DNA from: Acidobacteriota bacterium
Lineage (GTDB): Bacteria; Acidobacteriota; Vicinamibacteria; Marinacidobacterales; Marinacidobacteraceae
Direction: 5' to 3'
Assembly: GCA_009840635.1 (NCBI GenBank)
Contig: VXNL01000001.1
Coordinates: forward strand, 28,500-92,499
Length of the DNA stretch: 64,000 bases
Positions 19,051 through 28,567 of this stretch are shown piece after piece. A model generated the notes under the pieces. It ran no database searches, had not been told where the DNA came from, and saw only the letters and a list, made by a program, of their open reading frames with translations. Position numbers and translations under genes: made by a program. The first letter of the stretch is position 1, and every line of letters begins with the position of its first letter.

Positions 19051-20688
19051 TCAGGAAGCGACCTGTAGGTCGGACCCGGCGTAGTGGTCTACGAGAACAG
19101 AGGGCAGGCGGACAGCACCGGAGACGAGGCGGGGGAGCAGCACGTCACGGACCTGCGATAGCACAGTAGATTGCTTCATGTTCGCCACAACCCGAGCATA
19201 GAGTGGACGAACAAGACGGTCGAACGCTCCGATCACCTGTTCTGACGGCACTGTGACGGGAATGGGTCGAAACACCTTCTTGCTGATCTCGGCAAACGTT
19301 GAGCCTCCCGAAATGCCCTGGATGTATTCGATCCTTTCGGAGCACCAGAAGAGGACGTAGAGATTCGACAGCCGCTTGCTGCAGATCATCGCGATAAAAC
19401 CCTGGTTCACGGCCGTCGGCACCTGCGCAATGGCCAGATACCCCACAGGTGCGCGAGAGGACAACAGCACTGTGCCGACCGGAAGGAGGCCCGAACCGAT
19501 CCTCGCCAAGCCAGCGTCGGTAATCTTTCTGTCTGTCCCCAGCAGGACAGGGGACGAAAGTCTGGATAGGTCTTTGGGCGTGGCCCAGAAGTGCTTACCA
19601 CCGTCCCAATAGTCGGATCGCTTCGTGCTAGGCGTCGTACCACCAAGAGCAAGGACCTCCTGGCCGATCTCAGATACCTTCCACCCGTCGGGTACTCGGC
19701 CCGAATCGGAAGCCACAAATCTGTCCGGAAACAGGTCGGCGATCTCCAGCGGCAAGCCCGTATCGCGTCCCTCCATCTTCGCCCGAACCGGATCGAAGTC
19801 CACGAACCAGGACTTGAAGAGCGCCCGCGCCATCCCGTCCAATCTCTCGCTCGTCCTCCGGTTCAGTTCGATGCGGTCATCGAGAGTCCCGAGGACGTGT
19901 GCGATAACTCGCCGCTCCGGCTCTGCGGGCCACGGCACGCGAAGAGTTTCGAGGTCCCGTCTCGTGGCGTTGCCAAAGACGGACCCGCTGCCTTCTACGG
20001 CCTGCCAGGATCGCTCAAGATGCCTCAGCACGAATTCGAGGTAGCGGGCGTCGGAGCCTCCTTTTGCCCTGATGATGGAAAGACCTCGTCCAATCGCGCA
20101 CTCTCGATCCGCCACGTTTACGCGGCCGATGGGGGCGCGTACGCTCAACAGAAGGTCGCCCTCCTGTGCAACACGAGACGGAGCGGAGCAGAAGACGCGA
20201 GGCACGGGACTGCGGTAGGTGAAATCCTTGACTCCCTGGAAGAAGGGGAGTCCAACGCCGTGCTCGTTGTACGTCGAACCGGGTGGCGACTGCCCCATGA
20301 CTATCTGGGCCACACAACGAAGCTCTAGCTCCTTCCGATCGACATCGTTGGAAACGGCTTCGTGTCGGTCGCTCGTCTGACGTTCCTTTAGTACGACCCG
20401 ACTCCGGTCTACTGCCTCCCGAAAGCTGTCATCGACTCTCAGTAGGTCCACGACATCCACACTGAACGGCAGGAGCGACCCCTCGAACGCCAGTTCCAGC
20501 GCCATCATTGTCCGGGTATCGAGCGGGCCGTCACTCTCGAGCGCGAGGTCTAGATCGGAAGAATCCTTGGTCGTCCACTCGGCACGGCTCCCGAAGACCC
20601 AGACCTTCACTCCGGCCGGAAGGTGTTCGTGCAGGATGTCCTCAACGATCTTCCGGTGATCCGGGCGAAGGTCGATCGCGGGCGTCAT
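19051..20688 (-). CDS. hsdS: MNT nucleotidyltransferase domain fused to type I specificity subunit HsdS
   Basis: A 545-residue protein. Residues 1 to about 100 are a minimal nucleotidyltransferase: '[10 protein letters not shown]' (Gly33-Ser34) with 'SDLDLAL' (Asp45, Asp47) fits GSX10DXD exactly, and 'SVDVVDL' supplies a third Asp (Asp78). From about residue 118 the protein is HsdS: target domain 1 ('[20 protein letters not shown]'), a central conserved helix ('[20 protein letters not shown]'), target domain 2 and a C-terminal repeat helix ('[14 protein letters not shown]'). ATG 20686-20688 overlaps the HEPN stop (ATGA). MNT enzymes act as antitoxins by AMPylating HEPN RNases. Here that domain is joined to the subunit that reads the DNA target. 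Confidence 0.93.
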   Translation of the reverse strand: MTPAIDLRPDHRKIVEDILHEHLPAGVKVWVFGSRAEWTTKDSSDLDLALESDGPLDTRTMMALELAFEGSLLPFSVDVVDLLRVDDSFREAVDRSRVVLKERQTSDRHEAVSNDVDRKELELRCVAQIVMGQSPPGSTYNEHGVGLPFFQGVKDFTYRSPVPRVFCSAPSRVAQEGDLLLSVRAPIGRVNVADRECAIGRGLSIIRAKGGSDARYLEFVLRHLERSWQAVEGSGSVFGNATRRDLETLRVPWPAEPERRVIAHVLGTLDDRIELNRRTSERLDGMARALFKSWFVDFDPVRAKMEGRDTGLPLEIADLFPDRFVASDSGRVPDGWKVSEIGQEVLALGGTTPSTKRSDYWDGGKHFWATPKDLSRLSSPVLLGTDRKITDAGLARIGSGLLPVGTVLLSSRAPVGYLAIAQVPTAVNQGFIAMICSKRLSNLYVLFWCSERIEYIQGISGGSTFAEISKKVFRPIPVTVPSEQVIGAFDRLVRPLYARVVANMKQSTVLSQVRDVLLPRLVSGAVRLPSVLVDHYAGSDLQVAS

Positions 20689-21110
20689 CACCCGTCCACT
20701 TGTGTGCGGAGCCGCTTCAGCAGATACCGGGCCTCGTCCCGAAACTCCGGAATGGCCTCGAAGACGGCTTGGGCCTTTCCGGCGTCGTAGGTGTGGCTGG
20801 TCGTTCCCCGAAGCTTTCGGAACCGCTCCCACGCATCTACGTCCGCAGCGACCAGCCCGCGGCCCAGCGCCTCCCGGACCACGGCCTTGAACGGCATCTC
20901 GTCCACGGCAGCCGGATTCGCCATGACCTGCTCCAGATGGCGCTTCAGCATGGCGAAGCCGAGTTCGTAAGTGAACTCGAACGCCTGGATCGCGGCCGCC
21001 CGCAACTGGAGCCGGAGCCGCGGCCGTTGGACCGCCAGCTCGGAATCGTGGAACTCAAGGGCCTCTTCGAGTTGGGCAACGGCGTTTTCGAGTGGAGTCA
21101 GGTCCAGCAT
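20688..21110 (-). CDS. HEPN toxin, HI0074/HepT-like (type VII toxin-antitoxin)
   Basis: A 140-residue all-helical protein of the nucleotidyltransferase-substrate-binding (HI0074) family. Near the C-terminal side it has 'LRGTTSHTYD': Arg101, His106 and Tyr108, an exact RX4HXY motif. In HepT/MntA systems the Arg and His form the RNase site and the Tyr is the residue that MntA modifies with AMP. The partner MNT domain is encoded immediately downstream with an ATGA overlap. It sits between hsdM and hsdS in one operon, 45 bases after hsdM. The RNase role is inferred from the motif; earlier literature saw this family only as a binding partner of MNT. Confidence 0.88.
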   Translation of the reverse strand: MLDLTPLENAVAQLEEALEFHDSELAVQRPRLRLQLRAAAIQAFEFTYELGFAMLKRHLEQVMANPAAVDEMPFKAVVREALGRGLVAADVDAWERFRKLRGTTSHTYDAGKAQAVFEAIPEFRDEARYLLKRLRTQVDG

Positions 21111-21155
21111 GGCAAATCCCCGGATGAAGCGGCTAGTCCCGGGCGCATGTCACCA

Positions 21156-22793
<1,638 letters not shown>

Positions 22794-23337
22794 GGGCAAT
22801 TCTCACCCATTGGCGGCCACGATTGTCGTTCGCGACCGGCAGACGACGGCCGTCGGGCCCAATCGGTAGGGGTCAGAGTTGCTCCTGGCCCAAGCGGGCT
22901 CTCCGCCATCCGGACCGCACTCGCCCCCATCCTCGATCCGATAAGCAAACCGGCAACGGTTCGGTCGTGGGGTATCAGGTGCCACGGCGAAGGGAAGATG
23001 AGGGGCGTGGGCCGGATTCTTGACCAACTCCACGAGGGCCGGGGCGCGCGGATGGCGCCCCATCCCGGAGTGGCCTTCCCGTAGGGATCACTCGCGCCGG
23101 AGGCGCGGGCGGGGAGCGACCCCGAAAGCGGCAAGAGGGGCGGGAGAAGCAGCCCGCGTCCGGGCCGTCCATCCCGAGGATGGACGAGGGTCGCTCCCCG
23201 CCCCAGTATCCGCGCAAGCGCGGAGGCTGGGGGAAAAGGATGACCAGATCGTCAGCAACTACCTCTAATCGGCGGGCGGGCACCGCTGCTTCCCCGGCGG
23301 CAGTTGAGGACGAGGGTTCCTGCGGTTAGGCGAGAGG
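22794..23337. other. Gap upstream of hsdM, with repeat element C
   Basis: The gap holds structured element C (separate entry) and about 280 bases directly upstream of hsdM without a recognised gene. No convincing frame on either strand. The hsd operon promoter should be here, but I cannot point to a clear -35/-10 pair in the GC-rich sequence. Confidence 0.5.
23077..23223 (-). repeat. Structured repeat element, copy C
   Basis: The same element as copy A, on the minus strand. Read on the minus strand: leading hairpin CCGCGC/GCGCGG (23210-23223), left arm GGGGCGGGGAGCGACCC (23188-23204), a divergent interior of about 64 bp, right arm GGGGTCGCTCCCCGCCC (23107-23123), then CGCGCC TCC GGCGCG (23093-23107) and TCCC TAC GGGA (23077-23087). 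Relative to copy A the arm pair changed on both sides (GGGCT/AGCCC to GGGCG/CGCCC), which keeps pairing. Confidence 0.8.
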
Positions 23338-24135
23338 CTACGGCTCTGCCAAGCTCCAGGAGACGCCCGACGCATCGAGATCGAGTTCGGCGCAACCTCG
23401 CAATCGACGGAGCCCGGAGTAGGGAACATCGTGGACGATCTCGTTCACGAGCAGTTCGTTTCGCTCTCCGAAAGGGCCGACGCACCAGACGGCGAAGTTC
23501 CCACCGCCGTGGCTCATCGCTTCGATCCGAAGCCGAGAAACCCCCCTCGGAACGGCCACGATGTCGTCCCCGCTTCCGTTGACCTTCCACGGAGTAGGAG
23601 GGGGAGGCGGAGACGGCGGGGGAGGCGGAGCTTCCGCAACAGTGATGTTCCGAGTCACGGAGAACGAGGGCTTCGTGGCCGTCGCATACACCCCGGCCGC
23701 AATGCCCGTCGCCATCTCCATCGCCGCTTCGACAACGGACTCCAAGGCCTCATCGGTAAGGGTTACGCCGACCTCCTCCAACTCTCCAGCGAAGACCTCC
23801 CTGAACGCCTCCATCCTGTCGCCGTCCCGCAGCGCGTTAGCGAATCCCTCCTTCACGGCGTCGACGTTGTCCTCGTTGCTTTCGACCACGCGGACGATGG
23901 CCTTCTCCAACTCCTCGAAGTCTTCCTCGGACATGTCAATGAGAGGAAAGCTCGCGGAGAGCCGGTCCTCCCCGAGCCGTTCCATTCGATCCCGCACTCC
24001 TCGTTCGAGCAGGACGTCGCGCTCCGCGTCCGTAAGGTAGTCCGAACTCAGGAGGTCGTCGATGCTCGGAGGAGCATCCTCAGGCTCGCACGCGACGAGG
24101 CCGACACCCAGGACGAGGAACACCAAGCCTCTCAT
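23338..24135 (-). CDS. Lipoprotein with proline-rich linker, unknown function
   Basis: A 265-residue protein starting at ATG 24133-24135 with the signal 'MRGLVFLVLGVGLVACEPED' (lipobox LVAC). An acidic helical region (about residues 30-150, 'ERGVRDRMERLGEDRL', 'ANALRDGDRMEAFREVF') is followed by a run of about 17 residues that is almost all proline and a C-terminal beta-rich domain ('GGGNFAVWCVGPFGERNELLVN'). The C-terminal domain has two cysteines that could pair. It is probably exposed outside the inner membrane. No family is recognised. Confidence 0.65.
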   Translation of the reverse strand: MRGLVFLVLGVGLVACEPEDAPPSIDDLLSSDYLTDAERDVLLERGVRDRMERLGEDRLSASFPLIDMSEEDFEELEKAIVRVVESNEDNVDAVKEGFANALRDGDRMEAFREVFAGELEEVGVTLTDEALESVVEAAMEMATGIAAGVYATATKPSFSVTRNITVAEAPPPPPSPPPPPTPWKVNGSGDDIVAVPRGVSRLRIEAMSHGGGNFAVWCVGPFGERNELLVNEIVHDVPYSGLRRLRGCAELDLDASGVSWSLAEP

Positions 24136-24951
24136 GAAGCCGCTCCCGCGCAGAGCAGGGGCATGTCGAGCCGTCACGCGCCCGAAACCGTGAGGCGGAG
24201 TTCGACCGCGAAGGGGATGATCGGAGGCGTCGCGAGGTTCAGGTCGAAGCGCCCCCACTCGTCCGGCCAGCCGTAGTCGAGGGTCGAATACGTTCCGCGC
24301 GACCTAGTTCCCCATCTCCTCGTAGTAGTGCGCGGAATGGCCGACCCAGTCCCTCTCGGTCCGCTGCGCCGACCGGCCGGGGCGCCGCGAGCCGTTCGCC
24401 GTACGGTCCGAGGAGTTGAACCGCTGGAAGGGGAGGTCGAACCATCGGGCCAAGCGACCATAGCCAAAACCGCGACCCGTTACCAGTCACAACGCCCACT
24501 CATACCCCCACGACCGTGCCCCGCTCGCACAGGACGCGCCTCCCTCTCGCCGGACTCAGCGCGACCGCCGACACCCCGGCGGATGGCTCACTCTCCCCCG
24601 TCAGAGCCCTTCCCGGGGTCGCTCTTCCGTGACCCACGCAGATACCCCCGCGTGGGTCACCAACTCCCGCGCCGCGTGAGTCACGACGGCTCGCCCGCTT
24701 CTCGTTCTCGCCGTTGGGGTTCGGCCCCTTCGGGACCTCAACCGCCGTCCCGCTCTTCGGCGGGACGGCGGGGCTGGGAGCGACCCCCGCATTTCCACCA
24801 AAAATGCGGCACGGAATCGAGTCGCGTGGGTCACACTCTCTCTCCGCGTCCGGGTCGCTCCCAGCCGTCGCCGGAGGCGACGTACGAGTCCCTGCGGGAA
24901 GGCTACTCCGGGTGGCGCCACCACGGTCTGTCCGACCTGCTGCGGCAGGCG
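24136..24951. other. Gap with a small minus-strand frame and repeat element B
   Basis: On the minus strand at about 24304-24495 a short frame reads 'RWFDLPFQRFNSSD' and ends 'HYYEEMGN' before a TAG; it looks like the tail of a decayed gene, family unknown. GTGGGTCA motifs recur between 24629 and 24835. Structured element B lies at the right end and runs into the mobC remnant. Confidence 0.4.
24745..24902 (+). repeat. Structured repeat element, copy B
   Basis: The leading hairpin CCGTCCCGC/GCGGGACGG (24745-24768) is followed by left arm GGGGCTGGGAGCGACCCC (24770-24787), a divergent interior of 64 bp, right arm GGGTCGCTCCCAGCC (24852-24866), hairpin GTCGCC GGA GGCGAC (24867-24881) and TCCC TGC GGGA (24889-24899). 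The GTCGCC/GGCGAC hairpin differs from CGCGCC/GGCGCG of the other copies on both sides, a covariation. The copy ends inside a frame that continues into the MobC-like sequence. Confidence 0.8.
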
Positions 24952-25173
24952 ATGGCGCGCACGCGGACCTGGCCCCCGGCGGCGGCCGACATCCAGCGCG
25001 AGCGCAGCCGTCAGGTTGCCCGCATCGGCAACAACCTGAACCAGCTCGCGCGCTGGGCGAACACGCACACCTCGGCGGCCAAGGCCGTCACGGTGATCGC
25101 CAACCTCGTGGCGTTCGAGCGGTCGCTGCGCGCGGTTGCCCGCTTCGGCGGCGAGGACGGCGATGCACATTAG
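24952..25173 (+). pseudogene. MobC-type relaxosome protein, N-terminus lost
   Basis: From ATG 24952 the frame gives 73 residues with the C-terminal signature of bacterial MobC proteins: 'RQVARIGNNLNQLARWANTH' then 'VIANLVAFERSLRAVA'. The upstream ribbon-helix-helix half expected for the family is missing; in its place is structured element B, so the gene seems to have been cut by that element or by a deletion there. The stop overlaps the relaxase start, as in functional mobC-relaxase pairs. Confidence 0.7.
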
Positions 25174-25511
25174 CTGCGCCGCACGCGGCACCGGCTCCGC
25201 GCGGGCCGCGGCCGACTACCTCGTCGGCGAGCGTGACTCCGCCGGGCGGGTGCGTCCGGGCATCGAGGTCCTGCGCGGCAACCCGGACCACGTGGCCGCC
25301 GTCGCCGACTCGCTGGGTTTCGAGCGGAGGTACACGTCGCTCGTGATCGCGTGGGCGCCGGAGGACCGGCCGACCGACGAGCAGATCGGAGCCGTTCTCG
25401 ACGAGTTCGAGAAGACGGCGTGGGCGGGCCTGGAGCCGGACCGCTACGCCTGGACGGCGGTCCTCCACCGGGAGGAGGGTGACGGAGTGCAAGTGCACAT
25501 CCTGGGGGCTG
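25163..25511 (+). pseudogene. Relaxase (MobA/VirD2-like), truncated after the HxH motif
   Basis: The frame starts at ATG 25163, overlapping mobC. It shows the N-terminal fold of mobilization relaxases: 'AADYLVGERDSAGRVR', 'EFEKTAWAGLEPDRYAW', then 'LHREEGDGVQVHIL' with the metal-binding histidines. Directly after VHIL the family pattern stops and the DNA joins, out of frame, the start of the next small gene. About two thirds of a relaxase is therefore deleted and this copy cannot nick DNA. The open frame continues to 25945 as non-family sequence. Confidence 0.7.
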
Positions 25512-25739
25512 ATGCGATGGTTGTCGGCGAGCATCCAGAGCCGGATCGAGACCCTAGCGACTCTGCACGTCCGGATCGAGCAGAGGCGGGAGACCCTAGC
25601 CGAGATCGAGGACACGACGTGGGGCGTGACGTTACGGGAGATCGACGGGGAGCGCTTCGTGGTCCTGCCGGACGGGACGCTGGACGATCCGCCCTGGACC
25701 GTTGGCGGGCGGCCTGCCTTGAAGCTGTCGAGCAAGTGA
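25512..25739 (+). CDS. Small coiled-coil protein of the mobilization module
   Basis: A 75-residue protein starting at ATG 25512. A heptad-like helix ('SIQSRIETLATLHVRIEQRRETLAEIE') is followed by a short beta domain ('GVTLREIDGERFVVLPDGTLDDP' and 'WTVGGRPALKLSSK'). It lies in the relaxase-associated gene cluster and is intact in itself. The role is unknown; the position suggests a relaxase accessory protein. Confidence 0.55.
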   Translation: MRWLSASIQSRIETLATLHVRIEQRRETLAEIEDTTWGVTLREIDGERFVVLPDGTLDDPPWTVGGRPALKLSSK

Positions 25740-25748
25740 GGGAGCTGT

Positions 25749-26004
25749 ATGACCGAGTTAGAGGGACCGTTGACGACCGCCTTGGAGCAGTTGTCCGAGC
25801 AGTTCAGCACGGAACAGCGGCTGCGCGCCGAGGAACAGCAGCGGCACTCCGAGGAGATCGAAGCCTTGCGGCGGCTAATCGAGCAGCTGTCCGTGGAGAA
25901 CGCGACCTTGCGAGCAGCGAATCGAGCGGCTCGACGGACTGGTGACACCCTTGGCCCGGGACTACGAGACGCTCGCCGCGACGTTGCGCGAACTCTGGAC
26001 GTGA
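25749..26004 (+). pseudogene. MbeD-like coiled-coil mobilization protein, frameshifted
   Basis: From ATG 25749 the frame gives a long charged coiled coil ('ALEQLSEQFSTEQRLRAEEQ', 'EALRRLIEQLSVENATLR'). Near 25910 the pattern moves to another frame, which continues 'IERLDGLVTPLARDYETLAA' and ends at TGA 26002-26004, the usual end of this helical family. The uninterrupted frame runs on to 26072 with unrelated Arg- and Asp-rich residues. I read this as a single-base indel in a mobB/mbeD-type gene. Confidence 0.5.
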
Positions 26005-26084
26005 TGCGGCAGCACATCCGGACGCGCGACCGTGACCGGACGCAAGACCCCGACCTCAGTCCGGGCCGCTAATTGCTTCTTGGC

Positions 26085-26951
26085 CTACTTCGCGATCTTG
26101 AAACTCGTCAACTCACGGACAGCCGTCTGGAAGTCAGGATTCTCGCCAAGCGTCGACGAAGCGAACCCTCCGTCTACCTCCAAGAAAGACGACTTGATCA
26201 GCGAGAGCGAGCACTGTCGTCCTTCAGTAAGGTACGCGGTGGCACTGCTCATCGTTGCCACTAACCCTTGGAGACCCTTCGCGATCTGAGACTTGTCATT
26301 GTCTAGTATGGCTTGACCGAAGGACCGGGCATCGACCGATGCGTTCCCTGGATGGAGCGTGGTGTAGGTAAAGACACCATGCCCTAGAACGTCGAGTTCG
26401 TAGCACTGCTCGTCCGGAAGGCACGACACATGCGAGTCGTCCATCCGGAAGCATTGGTATCGTTCGTAGGCATCTATGGCGAGACGGATCAAAAAGGCAC
26501 CAGAATAGCAAGAGTCAAGCATCACTCCTACGGTCCGCGTCGTATCTTCGTGTTTCTCGGCATCGTCCGCTTGAAGCCTCAGAAAACGGGCCGGAGACAG
26601 GACGCCGTCCCGCAACACAAGGTTGCCCGTGCCGTGCTTTCCATGGCCCGCGAAGTACAGATCCACTCCGAATTCCGCGTTGAATTGCTGGTCGATTATC
26701 CGGCTCACCTCTCTGATCGTGGATTCAACCTGATCCAGTCGCGGATCGATCAGGAGGCGGCGCAGCGAATCCGGCACATCTTCATCCGCCTCCCGCCAAT
26801 TCTCGAAGACCTTTTCCGCGTCGCGCGCCGTGTACTGAAGGTCCGCACCCGCACGGGAACGAATTTTGCCGTAGGCCGTTGCTATGGGCGGAACTGGATG
26901 CGGTCCACTGGCAGCTATCGCGATCGTCGCACATGGAACTCGAGCACCCAC
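26085..26951 (-). CDS. Caspase-like (peptidase C14) protease
   Basis: A 288-residue protein. It carries both parts of the caspase dyad in the right context: 'VDLYFAGHGKHG' (His103) at the end of one strand and 'GVMLDSCYSGAFL' (Cys148) at the end of the next. Upstream 'DLQYTARDAEKVFENW' is the conserved segment with the two-residue Asp-Ala pair found in bacterial metacaspases. No second effector, TPR or WD domain is present, so this is a single-domain form. The start is GTG 26951. It is convergent with the decayed mobilization genes and has no obvious operon partner. Bacterial C14 proteases often act in abortive-infection or signalling systems; the trigger here is not visible. Confidence 0.85.
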   Translation of the reverse strand: MGARVPCATIAIAASGPHPVPPIATAYGKIRSRAGADLQYTARDAEKVFENWREADEDVPDSLRRLLIDPRLDQVESTIREVSRIIDQQFNAEFGVDLYFAGHGKHGTGNLVLRDGVLSPARFLRLQADDAEKHEDTTRTVGVMLDSCYSGAFLIRLAIDAYERYQCFRMDDSHVSCLPDEQCYELDVLGHGVFTYTTLHPGNASVDARSFGQAILDNDKSQIAKGLQGLVATMSSATAYLTEGRQCSLSLIKSSFLEVDGGFASSTLGENPDFQTAVRELTSFKIAK

Positions 26952-27061
26952 GTTACGGCCCCAAGTTGCGAAATCTTGAGCCGCGCCCTAGTTGAAGGGC
27001 AAGGACAAGGTGTAGAGATTCGGTTCGCCGCGTAGCGGTACACCGCGTTACCGGCACGGCA
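26952..27061. other. Short gap upstream of the caspase gene
   Basis: The gap holds the probable promoter region of the caspase-like gene. No gene is recognised and no clear -35/-10 pair could be assigned. Confidence 0.3.
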
Positions 27062-27250
27062 CTATGATTGGCCGTTGTTCGCGGGCGCGCGTGATGCGAT
27101 GAAGTCGCGCACGGTAGAGAGGTGGGCGCGAATGGGGGCGAGAAACTTCCTGTGGAGCGGCGCAGGCACGACCAGTCGGATTCCACTCTTTGTCATCTCG
27201 GCGAATTGACGCTCTGTGATGCCTTCCTGGAGCGTCAGCAAGTGCTAGCC
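27062..27250 (-). pseudogene. C-terminal remnant resembling an EcoRII-type restriction endonuclease
   Basis: On the minus strand a frame ending at TAG (27062-27064) reads 'LLTLQEGITERQFAEMTKSG', then 'IRLVVPAPLHRKFLAPI' and 'STVRDFIASRAP'. The combination TLQEG, QFxEM and LVVP resembles the C-terminal catalytic part of EcoRII-like enzymes. A TAG stands directly upstream in the same frame and no start or methyltransferase gene is nearby, so it is a leftover. The family call is from memory of the pattern only. Confidence 0.35.
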
Positions 27251-27478
27251 TCCAGATGCCCGGCTGCTAGTCATTCGGACATGGGCTCCATAGTCCATGT
27301 CTTAGTGTCCTATACACCATGCAGCCCGCCCAAGTCCAGGACGGGAACCATCGTCCGGCACTCATTGTAACAACAAGAATTTAGGTTAGTTATCGGGTCT
27401 CTCCAAGGCGCACGGGGGCGGCTGATCGACGGATCGCTCAAGGCGCTCCCTCCGAATGCCGACCTGCCCTGTCCACTC
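27251..27478. other. Intergenic, AT-richer debris
   Basis: No gene is recognised. The sequence is less GC-rich than both sides and contains short broken frames. It separates two pseudogene fragments. Confidence 0.35.
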
Positions 27479-27775
27479 CTAGGGGCGCACTCCACCCCGT
27501 GGGTACGGAGTATGCGTCACGCTGCCTCCTCGGGGTCGGGTGGAGTGCTGCCGGCCGGGAAATGGGAGGAGGCTGGCGAAGCCGCGGAAGAGCCCGCTGC
27601 GGCGCCTCTCGCGGAGTCGGAAGCTTTCGCCGCGGATGGCGATCACGTGGCTGTGGCGGAGCACGCGGTCAAGGACGGCGGTGGCGACGACGGCGTCTCC
27701 GAAGACGCGGCCCCACTCGGCCACGGGGCGGTTCGAGGTGACCAGGAAGCCGCCACGCTCGCCGCCCCCGCAGTC
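27479..27775 (-). pseudogene. istB: IS21-family istB helper ATPase, C-terminal remnant
   Basis: The minus frame reads 'GGFLVTSNRPVAEWGRVFGD' and 'AVVATAVLDRVLRHSHVIAI', then 'RGESFRLRERRRSGL', the conserved C-terminal segment of IstB ('TSNxxFxEWGxxFxD', 'AxLDRLxHxxxxxxxxGxSYRLR'). The N-terminal ATPase part and the istA transposase gene are absent. It is a relic of an IS21 element, and the sequence at 27776 is the breakpoint just ahead of the next small gene. Confidence 0.8.
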
Positions 27776-27801
27776 GGATTAGGACGTGCTAGGCTGTGGG
27801 C

Positions 27802-28113
27802 ATGGCAGACCTTGAATCGCTGAAATCGGTCCAAGGGGTTTTCGCCGAGCAGTCTAGGCAACTGGGGAAGCACCTAGCATCACTCGATGGAGTGATGGAC
27901 GAGATGGAAGAAACGATCCCAGAGTTTCGCTCCCTGCCCGCCCGGTTCCGGCAGAGAATGCTGGCCCAAATGGAAGAATCGACGGTGGGCCTAGAGGCGA
28001 TCATGGCTACCTTCAGGGAGATCGTCAACCAAGCCGAACTGATGATGTCGAACGCCCACGATCGGACCAGCAGAGCCCGTGACCTGATGCGACGAATGGA
28101 GGGGACGGAGTAA
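27802..28113 (+). CDS. Small coiled-coil protein, first of a two-gene pair
   Basis: A 103-residue, almost fully helical protein ('MADLESLKSVQGVFAEQSRQ', 'ATFREIVNQAELMMSNAHDR'). The start is ATG 27802; a GTG two codons earlier is possible. Its end is 10 bases before the next gene on the same strand. No family is recognised. Confidence 0.55.
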   Translation: MADLESLKSVQGVFAEQSRQLGKHLASLDGVMDEMEETIPEFRSLPARFRQRMLAQMEESTVGLEAIMATFREIVNQAELMMSNAHDRTSRARDLMRRMEGTE

Positions 28114-28123
28114 GGCACTCCTA

Positions 28124-28567
28124 ATGAGCTTCTTTGGCGACCTCCTAAAGGTTCTCGTAGAACACAACCGAATCCGCAGGAGCGAAGCGGAAGCTAGGCT
28201 CCGGGAAGTTGAAACTCGGCTACACCCGGATAAGCGTGCTGTCTATAGGAAGGCGATGGACGCGTGGTGGCAACTTCTCGACTCCGGGGTGACTGGGGCA
28301 CACATCTCCCAGAAACACCTACAGGCAATCATGGACGCGAAGCGTGAAATGATGATGTTCGCGAGCGCTGATGTGATCCGGCTGTGGAACGAGATGGAGG
28401 CCGACGTTGAGCGGGATGATCTGTCTCCCAAGGAGCGCCTTCTCTACTTCGACCGCGTCTTGAGGGCGATGAGACAAGACCTCGGTTACGACGACTCTGG
28501 GCTGAAAGAAGGCCAAGTGTTCGCGATGACCATTCGCGGAGACGACAAGAAGGTATTGCTGAACTAA
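28124..28567 (+). CDS. Hypothetical protein, second of the pair (abortive-infection-like C-terminus)
   Basis: A 147-residue protein starting at ATG 28124. It is helical, with 'EHNRIRRSEAEARLREVE' and a C-terminal 'SPKERLLYFDRVLRAMRQDL' followed by 'GYDDSGLKEGQVFAM'. The 'MRxDLG' ending is one I have seen in uncharacterised proteins of phage-resistance loci; that is a weak, memory-based link. It is co-directional and close to the preceding coiled-coil gene, so they are probably one unit. Confidence 0.55.
   Translation: MSFFGDLLKVLVEHNRIRRSEAEARLREVETRLHPDKRAVYRKAMDAWWQLLDSGVTGAHISQKHLQAIMDAKREMMMFASADVIRLWNEMEADVERDDLSPKERLLYFDRVLRAMRQDLGYDDSGLKEGQVFAMTIRGDDKKVLLN

Noticed and set aside
19051..20832. 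The MNT-HsdS frame extended upstream to 20832
   Set aside because: The extra residues overlap the HEPN gene and have no family signal. ATG 20688 gives an exact MNT N-terminus and an ATGA overlap.
24745..24902. Reading the structured element as a retron or diversity-generating template
   Set aside because: No reverse transcriptase gene occurs in the window.
24328..25173. A single 281-residue protein spanning element B and the MobC-like part
   Set aside because: Only the last quarter has MobC character. The first part runs through the inverted-repeat DNA and is Ser/Arg/Pro-rich without a domain.
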